Assembly (NCBI RefSeq): GCF_900110865.1
Contig: NZ_FOFD01000003.1
Coordinates: 248,001-312,000 of the forward strand
DNA: 64,000 nucleotides
Direction of reading: 5' to 3'
Source of the DNA: Natrinema salaciae
Lineage (GTDB): Archaea; Halobacteriota; Halobacteria; Halobacteriales; Natrialbaceae
Shown here piece after piece: positions 37,874-45,718 of the stretch; position 1 is the stretch's first letter; the number at the start of each line of letters is the position of its first letter. Under the pieces are notes generated by a model that ran no database searches, had not been told where the DNA came from, and saw nothing but the letters and a program-made list of their open reading frames with translations. The position numbers were made by a program, and so were the translations under genes.

Positions 37874-38836
37874 ATGAGCGGCTCTAACTCCGGGCGACCC
37901 CCCGGTGATTCCGGCGACGATGAACACTCGGCGCAGGATCGTAGCGCCGGGACGTCGCGAACACCACCCGACGAATCGTCACGGCGCACGGCCGATTCCA
38001 GTTCCGATCCCGTGACGATCGAGGACGACGGCCTCGTCCGCTGGTTCCTCGGGACCAACGACGAAACCGTCGTGATAGTGCGGGATATCGCGAGCAGCGT
38101 CGCCATCGTCGCGGTCGTCGGGCTCCTCCTGTTCGGTGTCAGCGGAATCTGGCCGCCACTCGTCGCCGTCGAGAGCGGCAGTATGGAACCGAACATGCAC
38201 AGAGGCGATCTCATTTTCGTCGTCGACGAGGGGCGATACGCCGGCGACGCCGCCGTCGCCGGAACCGGCGTCGTCCCGCTCGAGAACGGGCAGGAGAGCG
38301 ATCACAAGAAGTTCGGCAATCCTGGCGACGTCATCGTCTTCCAGCCCGATGGCAATCCGGCGGAGACGCCGGTGATCCATCGCGCCCACTTCTGGGTCGA
38401 GGAAGACGAAAAATGGGTCGAGACGAAAGCCAGCGAGGAGATCGTCGGCAACGCGACCTGCACGGAAGTCGCTACCTGTCCCGCCGACCACGCTGGCTTC
38501 GTCACGAAAGGGGACGCTAACAACGGATACGACCAGTACGGAAACGGGATTAGCGACATCGTCAAACCCGAGTGGGTTCAAGGCAAAGCGATGTTCCGCA
38601 TCCCGTGGCTCGGCCACGTCCGCCTGACCTTCGACAAGATCCTCGGCGGGATGCTCGTTCCCACGTCGCCCCAGAGCGCGCCTCTACAGGGGCCGGCGGA
38701 ACCGACGACAGCAGCCTCCGCGAGTCCCGACACGGCCGGTCCCGGACTCGACCTGAACGGAGAACTCGCCGGCGCCGCCGGAGTCGCCGGTACCGGGGCC
38801 GGTGCGGCGGTCGCGATCGGCCGGTATCGTCGCTGA
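37874..38836 (+). CDS. sec11: Signal peptidase I (Sec11 type), second paralog
   Basis: 320 residues, arising by tandem duplication of the gene at 36870: the membrane segment (SVAIVAVVGLLLFGVSG), ESGSMEPN, the IHRAHFW site and TKGDANNGYD align throughout, and even the insert FGNPGDVIVFQPDGNPAETP is shared. It has a different acidic head and a Pro/Ala/Thr-rich C-terminal extension (SPQSAPLQGPAEPTTAASAS) with a final glycine-rich hydrophobic stretch. ATG 37874 was chosen over TTG 37847 because a TATA-like AAAGTTGAT lies 27-35 bases upstream. Confidence 0.92.
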   Translation: MSGSNSGRPPGDSGDDEHSAQDRSAGTSRTPPDESSRRTADSSSDPVTIEDDGLVRWFLGTNDETVVIVRDIASSVAIVAVVGLLLFGVSGIWPPLVAVESGSMEPNMHRGDLIFVVDEGRYAGDAAVAGTGVVPLENGQESDHKKFGNPGDVIVFQPDGNPAETPVIHRAHFWVEEDEKWVETKASEEIVGNATCTEVATCPADHAGFVTKGDANNGYDQYGNGISDIVKPEWVQGKAMFRIPWLGHVRLTFDKILGGMLVPTSPQSAPLQGPAEPTTAASASPDTAGPGLDLNGELAGAAGVAGTGAGAAVAIGRYRR

Positions 38837-38950
38837 GTCGACCGTTCGACCTGGCCGAACGGTGATCCGTCACGCCGCGGAAGGCTACCGGCGCGATCTC
38901 GAGGATTTCATCGTCGTCGACCGTTCTCCGTGTACTTCTTCGATAGCGGA

Positions 38951-38978
38951 CGCATTTCGAGTTGAAATAGGGGGGTTC
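38951..38978. promoter_or_regulatory. ORB-like element downstream of orc1
   Basis: TTTCGAGTTGAAAT followed by AGGGGGG in the intergenic stretch between sec11 and the orc1 stop. The G-run can also pair with the nearby CTCCCCT, so a terminator hairpin is an alternative reading. Confidence 0.35.
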
Positions 38979-39108
38979 GCTCCCCTCCCGAGCGATCGGG
39001 TTACGGGCTCGCGCAAAGCGAATCGCGGTGAGCGGTCGCCGAAGCCGAGCGATACGGCCACATATTCAAACGGCGGTTTCGTCGGGAAAGAAGGCGTGAA
39101 TCGCCCGA

Positions 39109-40863
39109 TCAGTTCTCGAACCGAGCCTGAACGAACGGCTGAATGTCGTCGATATCGCTCAGTCGAGAATCGCTCAGCAGGACGGCCTCCGTCTCTTCGA
39201 GTGGAACCGAGAGGCTGATCTCCTTGGTCCGGCCGTACCGCCCCTTCGAGACGACGACGGCGTTGACGATCCCGAGCATGTCGAGTTCGCTGATGAGATC
39301 CGTCACGCGCCGCTGGGTCAGCACGTCAGCGTCGATCTCCTCGCAGAGGCGCTTGTAGATGTTGAACACCTCGCCCGTGTTGATGCTGTGAACGCCGTTC
39401 TTCTCGAGCAGGATGATCGCGAAGAGGACGAGTTTGCTCTGGGTGGGGAGGGTACGGACGACCTCGACGACGCGATCGAGTTCGATCTTGTCCTGGGCCT
39501 GCCGGACGTGGTCCTCGACGATCGTTTCGGACTGAGACCGCTCGGCCAGCTCGCCGGCGGTCCGAAGCAGATCGAGCGCGCGTCGCGCGTCGCCGTGTTC
39601 CTGCGCGGCGAAGGCCGCACACAGCGGGATCACGTCGTCCGAGAGCGCGCCGCCTTTGAACGCGACCTCCGACCGGTGCTCCAGAATGTCCCGTAGCTGG
39701 TTCGCGTCGTAGGGCGGGAAGACGATCTCCTCCTCGCCTAGCGAGGATTTGACTCGAGGGTCGAGGAAGTCCGTGAACTTCAGGTCGTTCGAGATGCCGA
39801 TGATCGACACCCGCGAGTTCTCGAGTTCGGAGTTCATCCGCGAGAGGTTATACAGGGTGTCGTCGCCGCTCTTCTCGACGAGTTTGTCGATCTCGTCTAA
39901 CATGATGACGACGACCCGCTCGTCGTAGTCGACGGCGTCGAAGAAGACGCTGTAGACCCGGTCGGTCGGCCAGCCGGTCATCGGGACCTCCTCGAAGGAG
40001 TCTTTGTCGTCCGCGAGCGCCGAGATCCGGTCTTCGACGTCGCCACGCGTTTCGAACGGCGTCGACTCGAGAGGATGTGTCGGCCGGTCTGTGGCTGCCC
40101 CGTCGGTGGTCCCGGTGTTGCGACCGCCTTCGTCGGTCGCCGTCAGTGCGGGGTCGTCGGGTTCGTGTGACCGATCTGAAGACCCCCTTGTTTCAACTGG
40201 AGAATCGCCAGACGTAGATTCGTTTTGAGTTCCAGTCGAACTCTCTTTCGGTGGCTCCGGGTCCGCCGCCGAGACGAAGTCGAACGGGTCCGACGCCGTC
40301 CGGTCGTCCGCCGGATCGGTGCTGTCGCGCTCGACGGCGGCGTCGAACTCGTCGAGATCGTCCAGCAGTGACTCGAGGTCAGCGATCCGATCGTCGATCC
40401 GCGCTTTGTTCTTCTCGATGAACTTGTTCGCGAGTTGCGCGAGCACGCGGTACTGTGTATCGGTGACCTCGCAGTTGATGTACTCGACGTCACAGGGAAC
40501 GCTGTATTTCTTGGACGTGCTCTCGAGTTCCTTGCTGACGAACTTGGCGCTCGCGGTCTTTCCGGTCCCGGTCTTTCCGTAGATGAGGATGTTCGACGGC
40601 GTTTCGCCGCGGAGCGCGGCGACGAGGATCGTCGCCATCTTGTTGATCTGGTCGCTCCGATGGGGGAGCTCGTGCGGGGTGTACGACGGGCGAAGGACCT
40701 CTTTGTTCTCGAAGATCGGTTCACCGCTGAGGAGGTCGTCGAACAGTCCCTGGTTCGACTCCTCGTCGTCGAGGTCCGCGTTCTCGAAGTTCGCCGAGAA
40801 GCCGCTCGTTCCGTCGACCTCGACCTCGTCCGAACTCGTTCGCTCTGAATTATCGTCTGACAT
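39109..40863 (-). CDS. orc1: Orc1/Cdc6 initiator at oriC1
   Basis: 584 residues. AAA+ initiator that binds ORB sequences and opens the origin. Walker A is GKTGTGKTASAKF (about residue 95), Walker B VVIMLDEIDKL, sensor 1 IIGISNDLKF, sensor 2 GDARRALDLLRTAGE, and a C-terminal winged helix (LTQRRVTDLISELDMLG) ends QPFVQARFEN. An Orc1-specific disordered linker (about 180-280, rich in D, S, T, P) is inserted in the AAA+ domain. ATG 40863 (MSDDNSERTSS) was chosen over a longer open frame that would run through the ORB. It is transcribed away from the origin. Confidence 0.96.
   Translation of the reverse strand: MSDDNSERTSSDEVEVDGTSGFSANFENADLDDEESNQGLFDDLLSGEPIFENKEVLRPSYTPHELPHRSDQINKMATILVAALRGETPSNILIYGKTGTGKTASAKFVSKELESTSKKYSVPCDVEYINCEVTDTQYRVLAQLANKFIEKNKARIDDRIADLESLLDDLDEFDAAVERDSTDPADDRTASDPFDFVSAADPEPPKESSTGTQNESTSGDSPVETRGSSDRSHEPDDPALTATDEGGRNTGTTDGAATDRPTHPLESTPFETRGDVEDRISALADDKDSFEEVPMTGWPTDRVYSVFFDAVDYDERVVVIMLDEIDKLVEKSGDDTLYNLSRMNSELENSRVSIIGISNDLKFTDFLDPRVKSSLGEEEIVFPPYDANQLRDILEHRSEVAFKGGALSDDVIPLCAAFAAQEHGDARRALDLLRTAGELAERSQSETIVEDHVRQAQDKIELDRVVEVVRTLPTQSKLVLFAIILLEKNGVHSINTGEVFNIYKRLCEEIDADVLTQRRVTDLISELDMLGIVNAVVVSKGRYGRTKEISLSVPLEETEAVLLSDSRLSDIDDIQPFVQARFEN
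40183..40200 (-). promoter_or_regulatory. ORB-like element inside orc1
   Basis: CCCCCTTGTTTCAACTGG on +, in the DNA of the disordered linker. It shares GTTTCAACTGGAGA with the polB element at 36399. Confidence 0.4.
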
Positions 40864-40877
40864 CCGTCGTACAGCAG

Positions 40878-40897
40878 CCCCCTTATTTCGAGTGGAA
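40878..40897 (-). promoter_or_regulatory. ORB overlapping the orc1 promoter
   Basis: The minus strand reads a GTTCCACTCGAAAT dyad followed by AAGGGGG. The AAATAA inside it (40883-40888) sits 20-25 bases before ATG 40863, where the TATA box of a leaderless gene is expected, so initiator binding would cover the orc1 promoter. Confidence 0.6.
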
Positions 40898-41713
40898 CAC
40901 TGACCCCGGGAGCAGGAATTTCGCAGTATGATGGCCTCGGTTGGAGGATCCACCGTACCAGATACCCGATCCGGGTCCAGTTGATGCAAACGAAACAGAG
41001 GAAAACCATGCTAATAAAGGCTTCCCTTCCCCCGGCGATAGAGGCTGATGGCGACAGTCGCGACCGAGGAACGGAATCGACGCTTTCCCTCCGTTGGGCT
41101 CCCGTTATCGGACGCCCGCTGGATCGAGATCAGCGGGATCGCGACGAGGCTCGTTGGACGAGCGTTGCTGTCGAAACGAAGGGGTTCCCGCTCACGAAAC
41201 GGGAGCGAAAGTGGGAAGCGGAATTTCCTCTCTCGAGGAGGACGATCCGTCGATCGCTCGTTCCGGAGAACCCGCGGACGTGAACGCTGGCAGGGCCTTC
41301 GAGACGTGCTTCGGTTCGCGAGGCGAGGGTCGGAACGTTCGGTTCGCGAGACGCGGTTAGGACGATATCGACCGCGATTTCCGTTCGAGTGATCGAGTCG
41401 TCTCGAGTCGTTCCGCCTTCGGTCGTCGATCGAGTGGAGGGAGTTTCGATCGTTAGTCGTGCGGTTGGGGGTTAGTCGAGTGGTGGGAGTAATGTTCAGT
41501 GATGTGTTCAGTGATGTCTGACATTTCATCGCTGAGAGACATTCGAGACGATTCGGAAGCAGCGATCCGTCGATCATCCGGCGGCTATCCCCGTGAACAG
41601 CTGGGGTGGAGCGACCGGCGCTTCGAGCGACGGTGAACGACGTTCGGACGATTTCTCGAGTGGATCGGTAGCATATCTCAAGTTGATCGGTAGCACGTGC
41701 CGGTGTTGGCTGA

Positions 41714-41742
41714 CCCCCCCACCCCTTCGTTTCGGGTGGAAC
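41714..41742 (-). promoter_or_regulatory. Origin recognition box, left
   Basis: The minus strand reads GTTCCACCCGAAACGAAG followed by GGGTGGGGGGG. It differs by one base from the right ORB over the shared 23 bases. Confidence 0.8.
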
Positions 41743-41777
41743 GTGCCGAAGGGGCGGGTGGGGGTGAGACGGAGCCT

Positions 41778-41940
41778 GATAACGGGAAGTTTTATTTGTA
41801 TTGGATAGAAACAGTATCCGTAGAACTAGCAAACCACATACTTTTACTAGAGGTCGTTTTGCTGTTACTAGTTGCTGCTAGAATCGTGTTTTGTAGCCAT
41901 CTGAATTGCTAGATTGGAATTTGAATTACTAGAATCCACT
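41778..41940. other. AT-rich duplex unwinding element with six CTAG sites
   Basis: The most AT-rich block of the origin. CTAG starts at 41826, 41847, 41868, 41878, 41909 and 41929, mostly in the context TT(A/G)CTAGA. Confidence 0.75.
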
Positions 41941-42055
41941 CTACCGGCGAATTCCCTCATCTTACTGTGCCGTATCCGGCCTCGAGTCGAAATGAGGGGC
42001 TGATCGACTCTCGATCGGGGCCGATCACACCGCGATGGGATCATCCCCCTCGACG

Positions 42056-42083
42056 GTTTCCACTCGAAACGAAGGGGTGGGGG
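42056..42083 (+). promoter_or_regulatory. Origin recognition box, right
   Basis: GTTTCCACTCGAAACGAAGG followed by GGTGGGGG. Dyad plus G-string, facing outward from the AT-rich element. Confidence 0.82.
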
Positions 42084-42158
42084 ACTTCGGGTCCTTCGCG
42101 TTCTGCTAGTATTCTCCCCGTGTGATTAACCACCATCCTATCGACGGCTCCGCAGCTC

Positions 42159-42225
42159 GATCGTCACATGCGTCCGATCGATCTTTCCGGACAGCCGATC
42201 GATCATCACAGGCGTTCGACCGATC
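42159..42225. repeat. Imperfect 25-base direct repeat in origin
   Basis: Copies start at 42159 and 42201, 42 bases apart, with 21 of 25 bases identical; each begins GATC(G/A)TCACA and ends CGATC. Several CGATCG palindromes cluster here. Confidence 0.6.
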
Positions 42226-42371
42226 GTCGCCGATACATTTCTCCGCCCGAACACACTCTCGATATCTCCCAATTCATTTTTGTCTGATAGTATATACGTC
42301 TGACGTAGGCTTAAGTGAGTTCAGTTTGTAGTACGCGCAGATGCACCCCGCGGTGCTGGAGGGTCCAACAG

Positions 42372-43010
42372 ATGGGACTGTTCACAGAACTCAAAGATAG
42401 TATCTCTCGGGCTACGGATCGCCTGTTTTCGGAACAGGAGCCCAAACGAATCGGTATCTATGGTCCGCCGAACGCCGGTAAAACGACGCTCGCGAACCGA
42501 ATTGCACGTGACTGGACTGGCGACGCGATCGGTGCTGAGAGCCACGTCCCCCACGAAACGCGCCGCGCACGCAGAAAGGAAAACGTCGAGATCGAACGAG
42601 ACGGCAAGACGGTGACCATCGATATCGTCGACACGCCGGGCGTGACGACGAAGGTCGACTACGAGGAGTTCACCGACGAGATGGGCGAAGAGGACGCGAT
42701 CCGCCGCTCCCGCGAGGCGACCGAGGGCGTCGCCGAAGCCATGCACTGGCTTCGGGAGGACGTCGACGGCGTCATCTACGTCCTGGATAGCGCGGAGGAC
42801 CCGATCACGCAGGTCAACACGATGTTGATCGGCATTATCGAATCACGAGATCTCCCGGTTCTCATCTTCGCGAACAAGATCGATCTCGACGAGTCGAGCG
42901 TCAAGCGGATCGAAGACGCGTTTCCACAACACAAGACCGTTCCCTTGTCCGCGAAGGAAGGCGACAACATGGACGAAGTGTACGACAGCATCGCTGACTA
43001 CTTCGGGTGA
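42372..43010 (+). CDS. oapA: Origin-associated Era-like GTPase
   Basis: 212 residues. G1 is GPPNAGKTT (about 29-37), G3 DTPG (about 90), G4 NKID, with a late SAKEG-like G5. Homologs sit next to the main origin in other haloarchaea, in the order seen here (oapA, oapB, oapC). The cellular role is unknown; a link to replication or ribosome assembly is inference. ATG 42372 has a GGAGG ribosome site 10 bases upstream (42358-42362), and a TATA-like CTTAAG lies at 42309-42314, so this is a leadered transcript. The longer open frame from 42315 covers that ribosome site and is not used. Confidence 0.9.
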   Translation: MGLFTELKDSISRATDRLFSEQEPKRIGIYGPPNAGKTTLANRIARDWTGDAIGAESHVPHETRRARRKENVEIERDGKTVTIDIVDTPGVTTKVDYEEFTDEMGEEDAIRRSREATEGVAEAMHWLREDVDGVIYVLDSAEDPITQVNTMLIGIIESRDLPVLIFANKIDLDESSVKRIEDAFPQHKTVPLSAKEGDNMDEVYDSIADYFG

Positions 43011-43015
43011 TTACG

Positions 43016-43417
43016 ATGCCAAAAGCAACCAACGCGGACGACTCGGACGCCCCCGACGGCGTGCAGATCGATCTGATCAGCGGCGAGCGGATGGACGGGA
43101 TGGCGACCATGGAGAAGATCAGAATGATCCTGGACGGCGTCCACGACGGCAACATCGTCATCCTCGAGGAAGGGTTGACCCCCGACGAAGAGAGTCGGCT
43201 CATCGAGGTGACGATGGCTGAGATCAGTCCCGACGAGTTCAACGGGATCGAGATCGAGACCTATCCCAAGTCCGAAACCCGGGACTCGTCGCTGCTCGGC
43301 CGCATCATGGGGGGTGACGAGACGGAGGCGAAGCTGACAGTGATCGGACCGGCGAACCAGATCGAGACGCTCCACAAGGACGAAACGCTCATCAGCGCGC
43401 TCGTGTCCCGTAACTAA
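43016..43417 (+). CDS. oapB: Origin-associated protein, DUF2073 family
   Basis: 133 residues, six bases after oapA. Conserved core VQIDLISGERMDGMATMEKIRMIL ... GNIVILEEGLTPDEESRLIEVTM ... FNGIEIETYP, then a loop (SSLLGRIMGG) and a KLTVIGPANQIETLHKD strand-helix end. I place it in the archaeal DUF2073 family. It has no known activity. The stop overlaps the start of oapC (TAATG), so translation is probably coupled. ATG 43016 was preferred over GTG 43007. Confidence 0.85.
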   Translation: MPKATNADDSDAPDGVQIDLISGERMDGMATMEKIRMILDGVHDGNIVILEEGLTPDEESRLIEVTMAEISPDEFNGIEIETYPKSETRDSSLLGRIMGGDETEAKLTVIGPANQIETLHKDETLISALVSRN

Positions 43418-44343
43418 TGCCACACCAGTGTACGAACTGCGGCCGGACGTTCGCCGACGGCTCGAAGGAGATGCTATCGGGCTGTCCCGACTGCGGCGGG
43501 AACAAGTTTCAGTTCGCACCGACCGCGGCGGCCGCAGCCGACTCGTCCGCCGGCGCCGACGGCTCGGTGGATACTGCGAATTCTCACGCGAGCGCACCCG
43601 AGTCGGACAGCGTCGCGACCCGCGCCGCGGAGACGGTTCGGGACTGGGTTTCGACCGACTCCGCCGACGAGTCGGACGACGCGTCGTCCGATCGCTCGCA
43701 GTCCGCCGGGTCGGCGTCGGCTCCACAGCCGGATCGGGCCTGGCCCTCGAGCGACGTGCCCGACGGTACCGAGTCGAACGCACCGCCGGACGAATTCGAC
43801 GAGTGGCCGGAGACGGCGCGGCGACCCGAAGACCGATCGGGGTCTCCGGACGAGGTGGCTGCCGAGTCGGCGGCCGAGACAGTCGGTAGCGACCGAACCG
43901 AAGCCGCACGGCCCGACCGGTCGTCGGACGAAGTGACCGCGACGATCGCGGACGACGAGAACGCCGCGCAGGCCGACGCCCGAAGCGAAGTCATCGCCAC
44001 GGACGACCTACCATCCCACTCCGATAGCAACAGCACCGACGGGGACGGGGCGGCGCATACTGTCGACGCGGCGGGCGTCGAACCGCGGGTCGACGCCGAC
44101 GACGACCGGCCGCCGGAACACGGTCGCGTCGTCAGCGAGCCGAGCGGGCAGCGGCCGTCGATCGAGGAGCTCCGGGCGGAGCTCAACGATCAGTTCGAGA
44201 GCATCAAGATCGTCCGTCCTGGCCAGTACGAACTCAACCTGATGGAACTCTACAACCGCGACGAGTACATCATCTCCCTCCAGGAGGACGGCCGGTACGT
44301 GATCGACGTCCCGGATTCGTGGCGCGGTGACGACGACGAGTAG
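43417..44343 (+). CDS. oapC: Origin-associated zinc-ribbon protein
   Basis: 308 residues. An N-terminal zinc ribbon (CTNCGRTF ... CPDCGGNKF, residues 5-33) and a conserved C-terminal unit (about 245-303, ELRAELNDQFESIKIVRPG then YELNLMELYNRDEYIISLQE) flank about 200 residues of acidic, disordered linker rich in A, D, S and P. The two conserved ends with a variable middle match OapC. It ends the oap operon. Function unknown; the zinc ribbon could bind DNA or protein. Confidence 0.85.
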   Translation: MPHQCTNCGRTFADGSKEMLSGCPDCGGNKFQFAPTAAAAADSSAGADGSVDTANSHASAPESDSVATRAAETVRDWVSTDSADESDDASSDRSQSAGSASAPQPDRAWPSSDVPDGTESNAPPDEFDEWPETARRPEDRSGSPDEVAAESAAETVGSDRTEAARPDRSSDEVTATIADDENAAQADARSEVIATDDLPSHSDSNSTDGDGAAHTVDAAGVEPRVDADDDRPPEHGRVVSEPSGQRPSIEELRAELNDQFESIKIVRPGQYELNLMELYNRDEYIISLQEDGRYVIDVPDSWRGDDDE

Positions 44344-44432
44344 CTGCCGTCACTGCTCCCTTGCCGTCGGCGTCGGCAGTTCTCCGGCGACCGCCGGCCG
44401 ACCGATTCGGTTCGACGGCACGCTCCCGGTCA

Positions 44433-44504
44433 CAGTAACGTGATGGTTTGATCCCCCAGCAACGCGGTGTCTTATGCCCCAGTAACGCGACGGCCTGATC
44501 CGCC
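44433..44504. repeat. Three tandem repeats of about 24 bases
   Basis: Copies start at 44433, 44457 and 44480, each beginning CAG(T/C)AACG(T/C)G and ending (G)ATCCCC or similar. They lie between oapC and the microprotein gene; the rest of this gap shows nothing recognisable. Confidence 0.5.
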
Positions 44505-44600
44505 ATTTTGGGACGACGGTACGTTCGATTCGAAACGAGGGTGCGTTCGTTTCCACACCGCCACAGCTTCCGTACCGGGCGGAACGAGCGGAGACAGATG

Positions 44601-44610
44601 GATTTAAGCG
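44601..44610 (+). promoter_or_regulatory. TATA-like box of microprotein operon
   Basis: GATTTAAGCG lies 23-32 bases before ATG 44633, the leaderless spacing. Confidence 0.5.
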
Positions 44611-44632
44611 ACGCGGATACGACCCCACGAAC

Positions 44633-44722
44633 ATGAGCACCGCAACCAAGGTCGTTCTCACCACGGTCGCCGTATCGGCGCTGCTGTCGATCCTGCTCGT
44701 CTTCCAGAACGCACTCGCCTGA
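44633..44722 (+). CDS. 29-residue single-span membrane microprotein
   Basis: ATG 44633 to TGA 44722. The peptide is MSTATKVVLTTVAVSALLSI followed by LLVFQNALA: nearly all one membrane helix. It has its own TATA-like box at leaderless distance and its stop overlaps the next start (TGATG), so it heads a two-gene operon. The shortness hides it from usual gene finding. Function unknown. Confidence 0.65.
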   Translation: MSTATKVVLTTVAVSALLSILLVFQNALA

Positions 44723-45507
44723 TGTTCGAGGCTCGAGCGCTCTCGGATCGGATCGACGCGGTCCGCGAGGCACGCGCCCCCGACGTACGGATTCTCGACT
44801 GCGAGCGTGACTTCGAGACGCTGCCGCCGGCGCTCGCCGAGGACCTCGGCCTGCTCGTCGACGCCCTCGAGCCGGCGAGCTATCCCGCGACCTGGCTCCC
44901 GGACGACGCGCCGACGCTTCTCGCCCGCTACGCGAGTTCGGATCTCACGATCGGGATGCCGGGCGACGGCAGCGTCGTCTGGACGCGCCAGACCGAACCG
45001 CCGCTCGTCGTCGTCAAACCGCGAGTCGAGGGATCGCCCGATTCGTTCGTCGACTTCTTGATCGCCGAGGCGCTCGTCCAGCTCGATCTCGGGGTTCCCG
45101 AACACTTCGTCGGGTTCTTCGAGGACTCGTATCGCGACCTCGACGCGGCGGTCGCGCTCGACCCGAACGGAACCTATCAGGTCGCGGCCGCGCTGTACGA
45201 TGGCTGGGTCGGGCTGCAGACCCGCGAGGTCTTCGCGGACTGGCACGACGACCATCCCGAACTCGCCGACGCCTGGCAAGACGCGGGGACGCGGCTTGAG
45301 GACCGCGTTTCGGGACTCCCGCGTGCGGTCGCGCGCGGCGATACGGACGTCGCCGACGCGACAGAACTGGCGTGTGCCGCGATCAAACACGCGATCGAGC
45401 TGCCAGCTCCCTTCGCCGCGCTCGATACCGACGCCTACGGCGACCACGGGCCCGAGTACGCGATTCGATGGGCCGAGAAAACGTTCGACTCGCTCGAAGA
45501 CGAGTGA
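44722..45507 (+). CDS. Conserved haloarchaeal hypothetical protein, 261 aa
   Basis: Not assigned to a function. Soluble, acidic, alpha/beta. Recognisable blocks are WLPDDAPTLLARYASSDLTIGMPGDGSVVW, FVDFLIAEALVQLDLGVPEHFVGFF and ATELACAAIKHAIELPAPFAALD; Trp and His are unusually frequent. It is coupled to the membrane microprotein by a TGATG overlap, so a joint role at the membrane is possible. A T-rich terminator follows at 45535. Confidence 0.7.
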   Translation: MFEARALSDRIDAVREARAPDVRILDCERDFETLPPALAEDLGLLVDALEPASYPATWLPDDAPTLLARYASSDLTIGMPGDGSVVWTRQTEPPLVVVKPRVEGSPDSFVDFLIAEALVQLDLGVPEHFVGFFEDSYRDLDAAVALDPNGTYQVAAALYDGWVGLQTREVFADWHDDHPELADAWQDAGTRLEDRVSGLPRAVARGDTDVADATELACAAIKHAIELPAPFAALDTDAYGDHGPEYAIRWAEKTFDSLEDE

Positions 45508-45534
45508 GCGATATCGTCCCGTTTCGAGTGCCCT

Positions 45535-45566
45535 CTTTCGTCTTTCGTCTTTCGTCTTTTTTCTTC
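45535..45566 (+). terminator. T-rich terminator
   Basis: Three to four CTTTCGT units end in a TTTTTT run about 28 bases after the stop at 45507, the typical archaeal U-rich termination signal. Confidence 0.6.
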
Positions 45567-45718
45567 CCGCTTCCGAGCCGTCATCGGTACTGCTCGAAAC
45601 GATCTTCGCCCGGTGTGAGCCGCGATTCGCCGATCGGTCGTCCCGACCCGGTGCGCTATCACAGTGGCTCCGTCCGATACTGCTCCGGAAAAACCGATCC
45701 CCGCACTCCCGCTCCCGC

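Larger units (their letters stand above)
40864..42371. other. oriC1: Chromosomal replication origin oriC1
   Basis: 1.5 kb without a credible gene, between orc1 and oapA. Two near-identical ORBs in inverted orientation (41714-41742 and 42056-42083) share CGAAACGAAGGGGTGGGGG and point their G-strings outward, enclosing an AT-rich unwinding element (41778-41940). Additional half-sites are at 41164-41184 and 41981-42000. Direct repeats GTTCAGTGATGT lie at 41494-41517, and a 25-base imperfect repeat pair is found at 42159 and 42201. All these features are typical of a haloarchaeal main origin. Confidence 0.88.

Noticed and set aside
40864-40989. N-terminal extension of orc1 by 42 codons
   Set aside because: It would translate the ORB and promoter; ATG 40863 has a TATA box at the expected distance and matches the family.
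41011-41832. 273-codon minus-strand open frame in the origin
   Set aside because: It runs through an ORB, has basic low-complexity sequence (many R, T, S), and no motif or promoter; chance frame in non-coding DNA.
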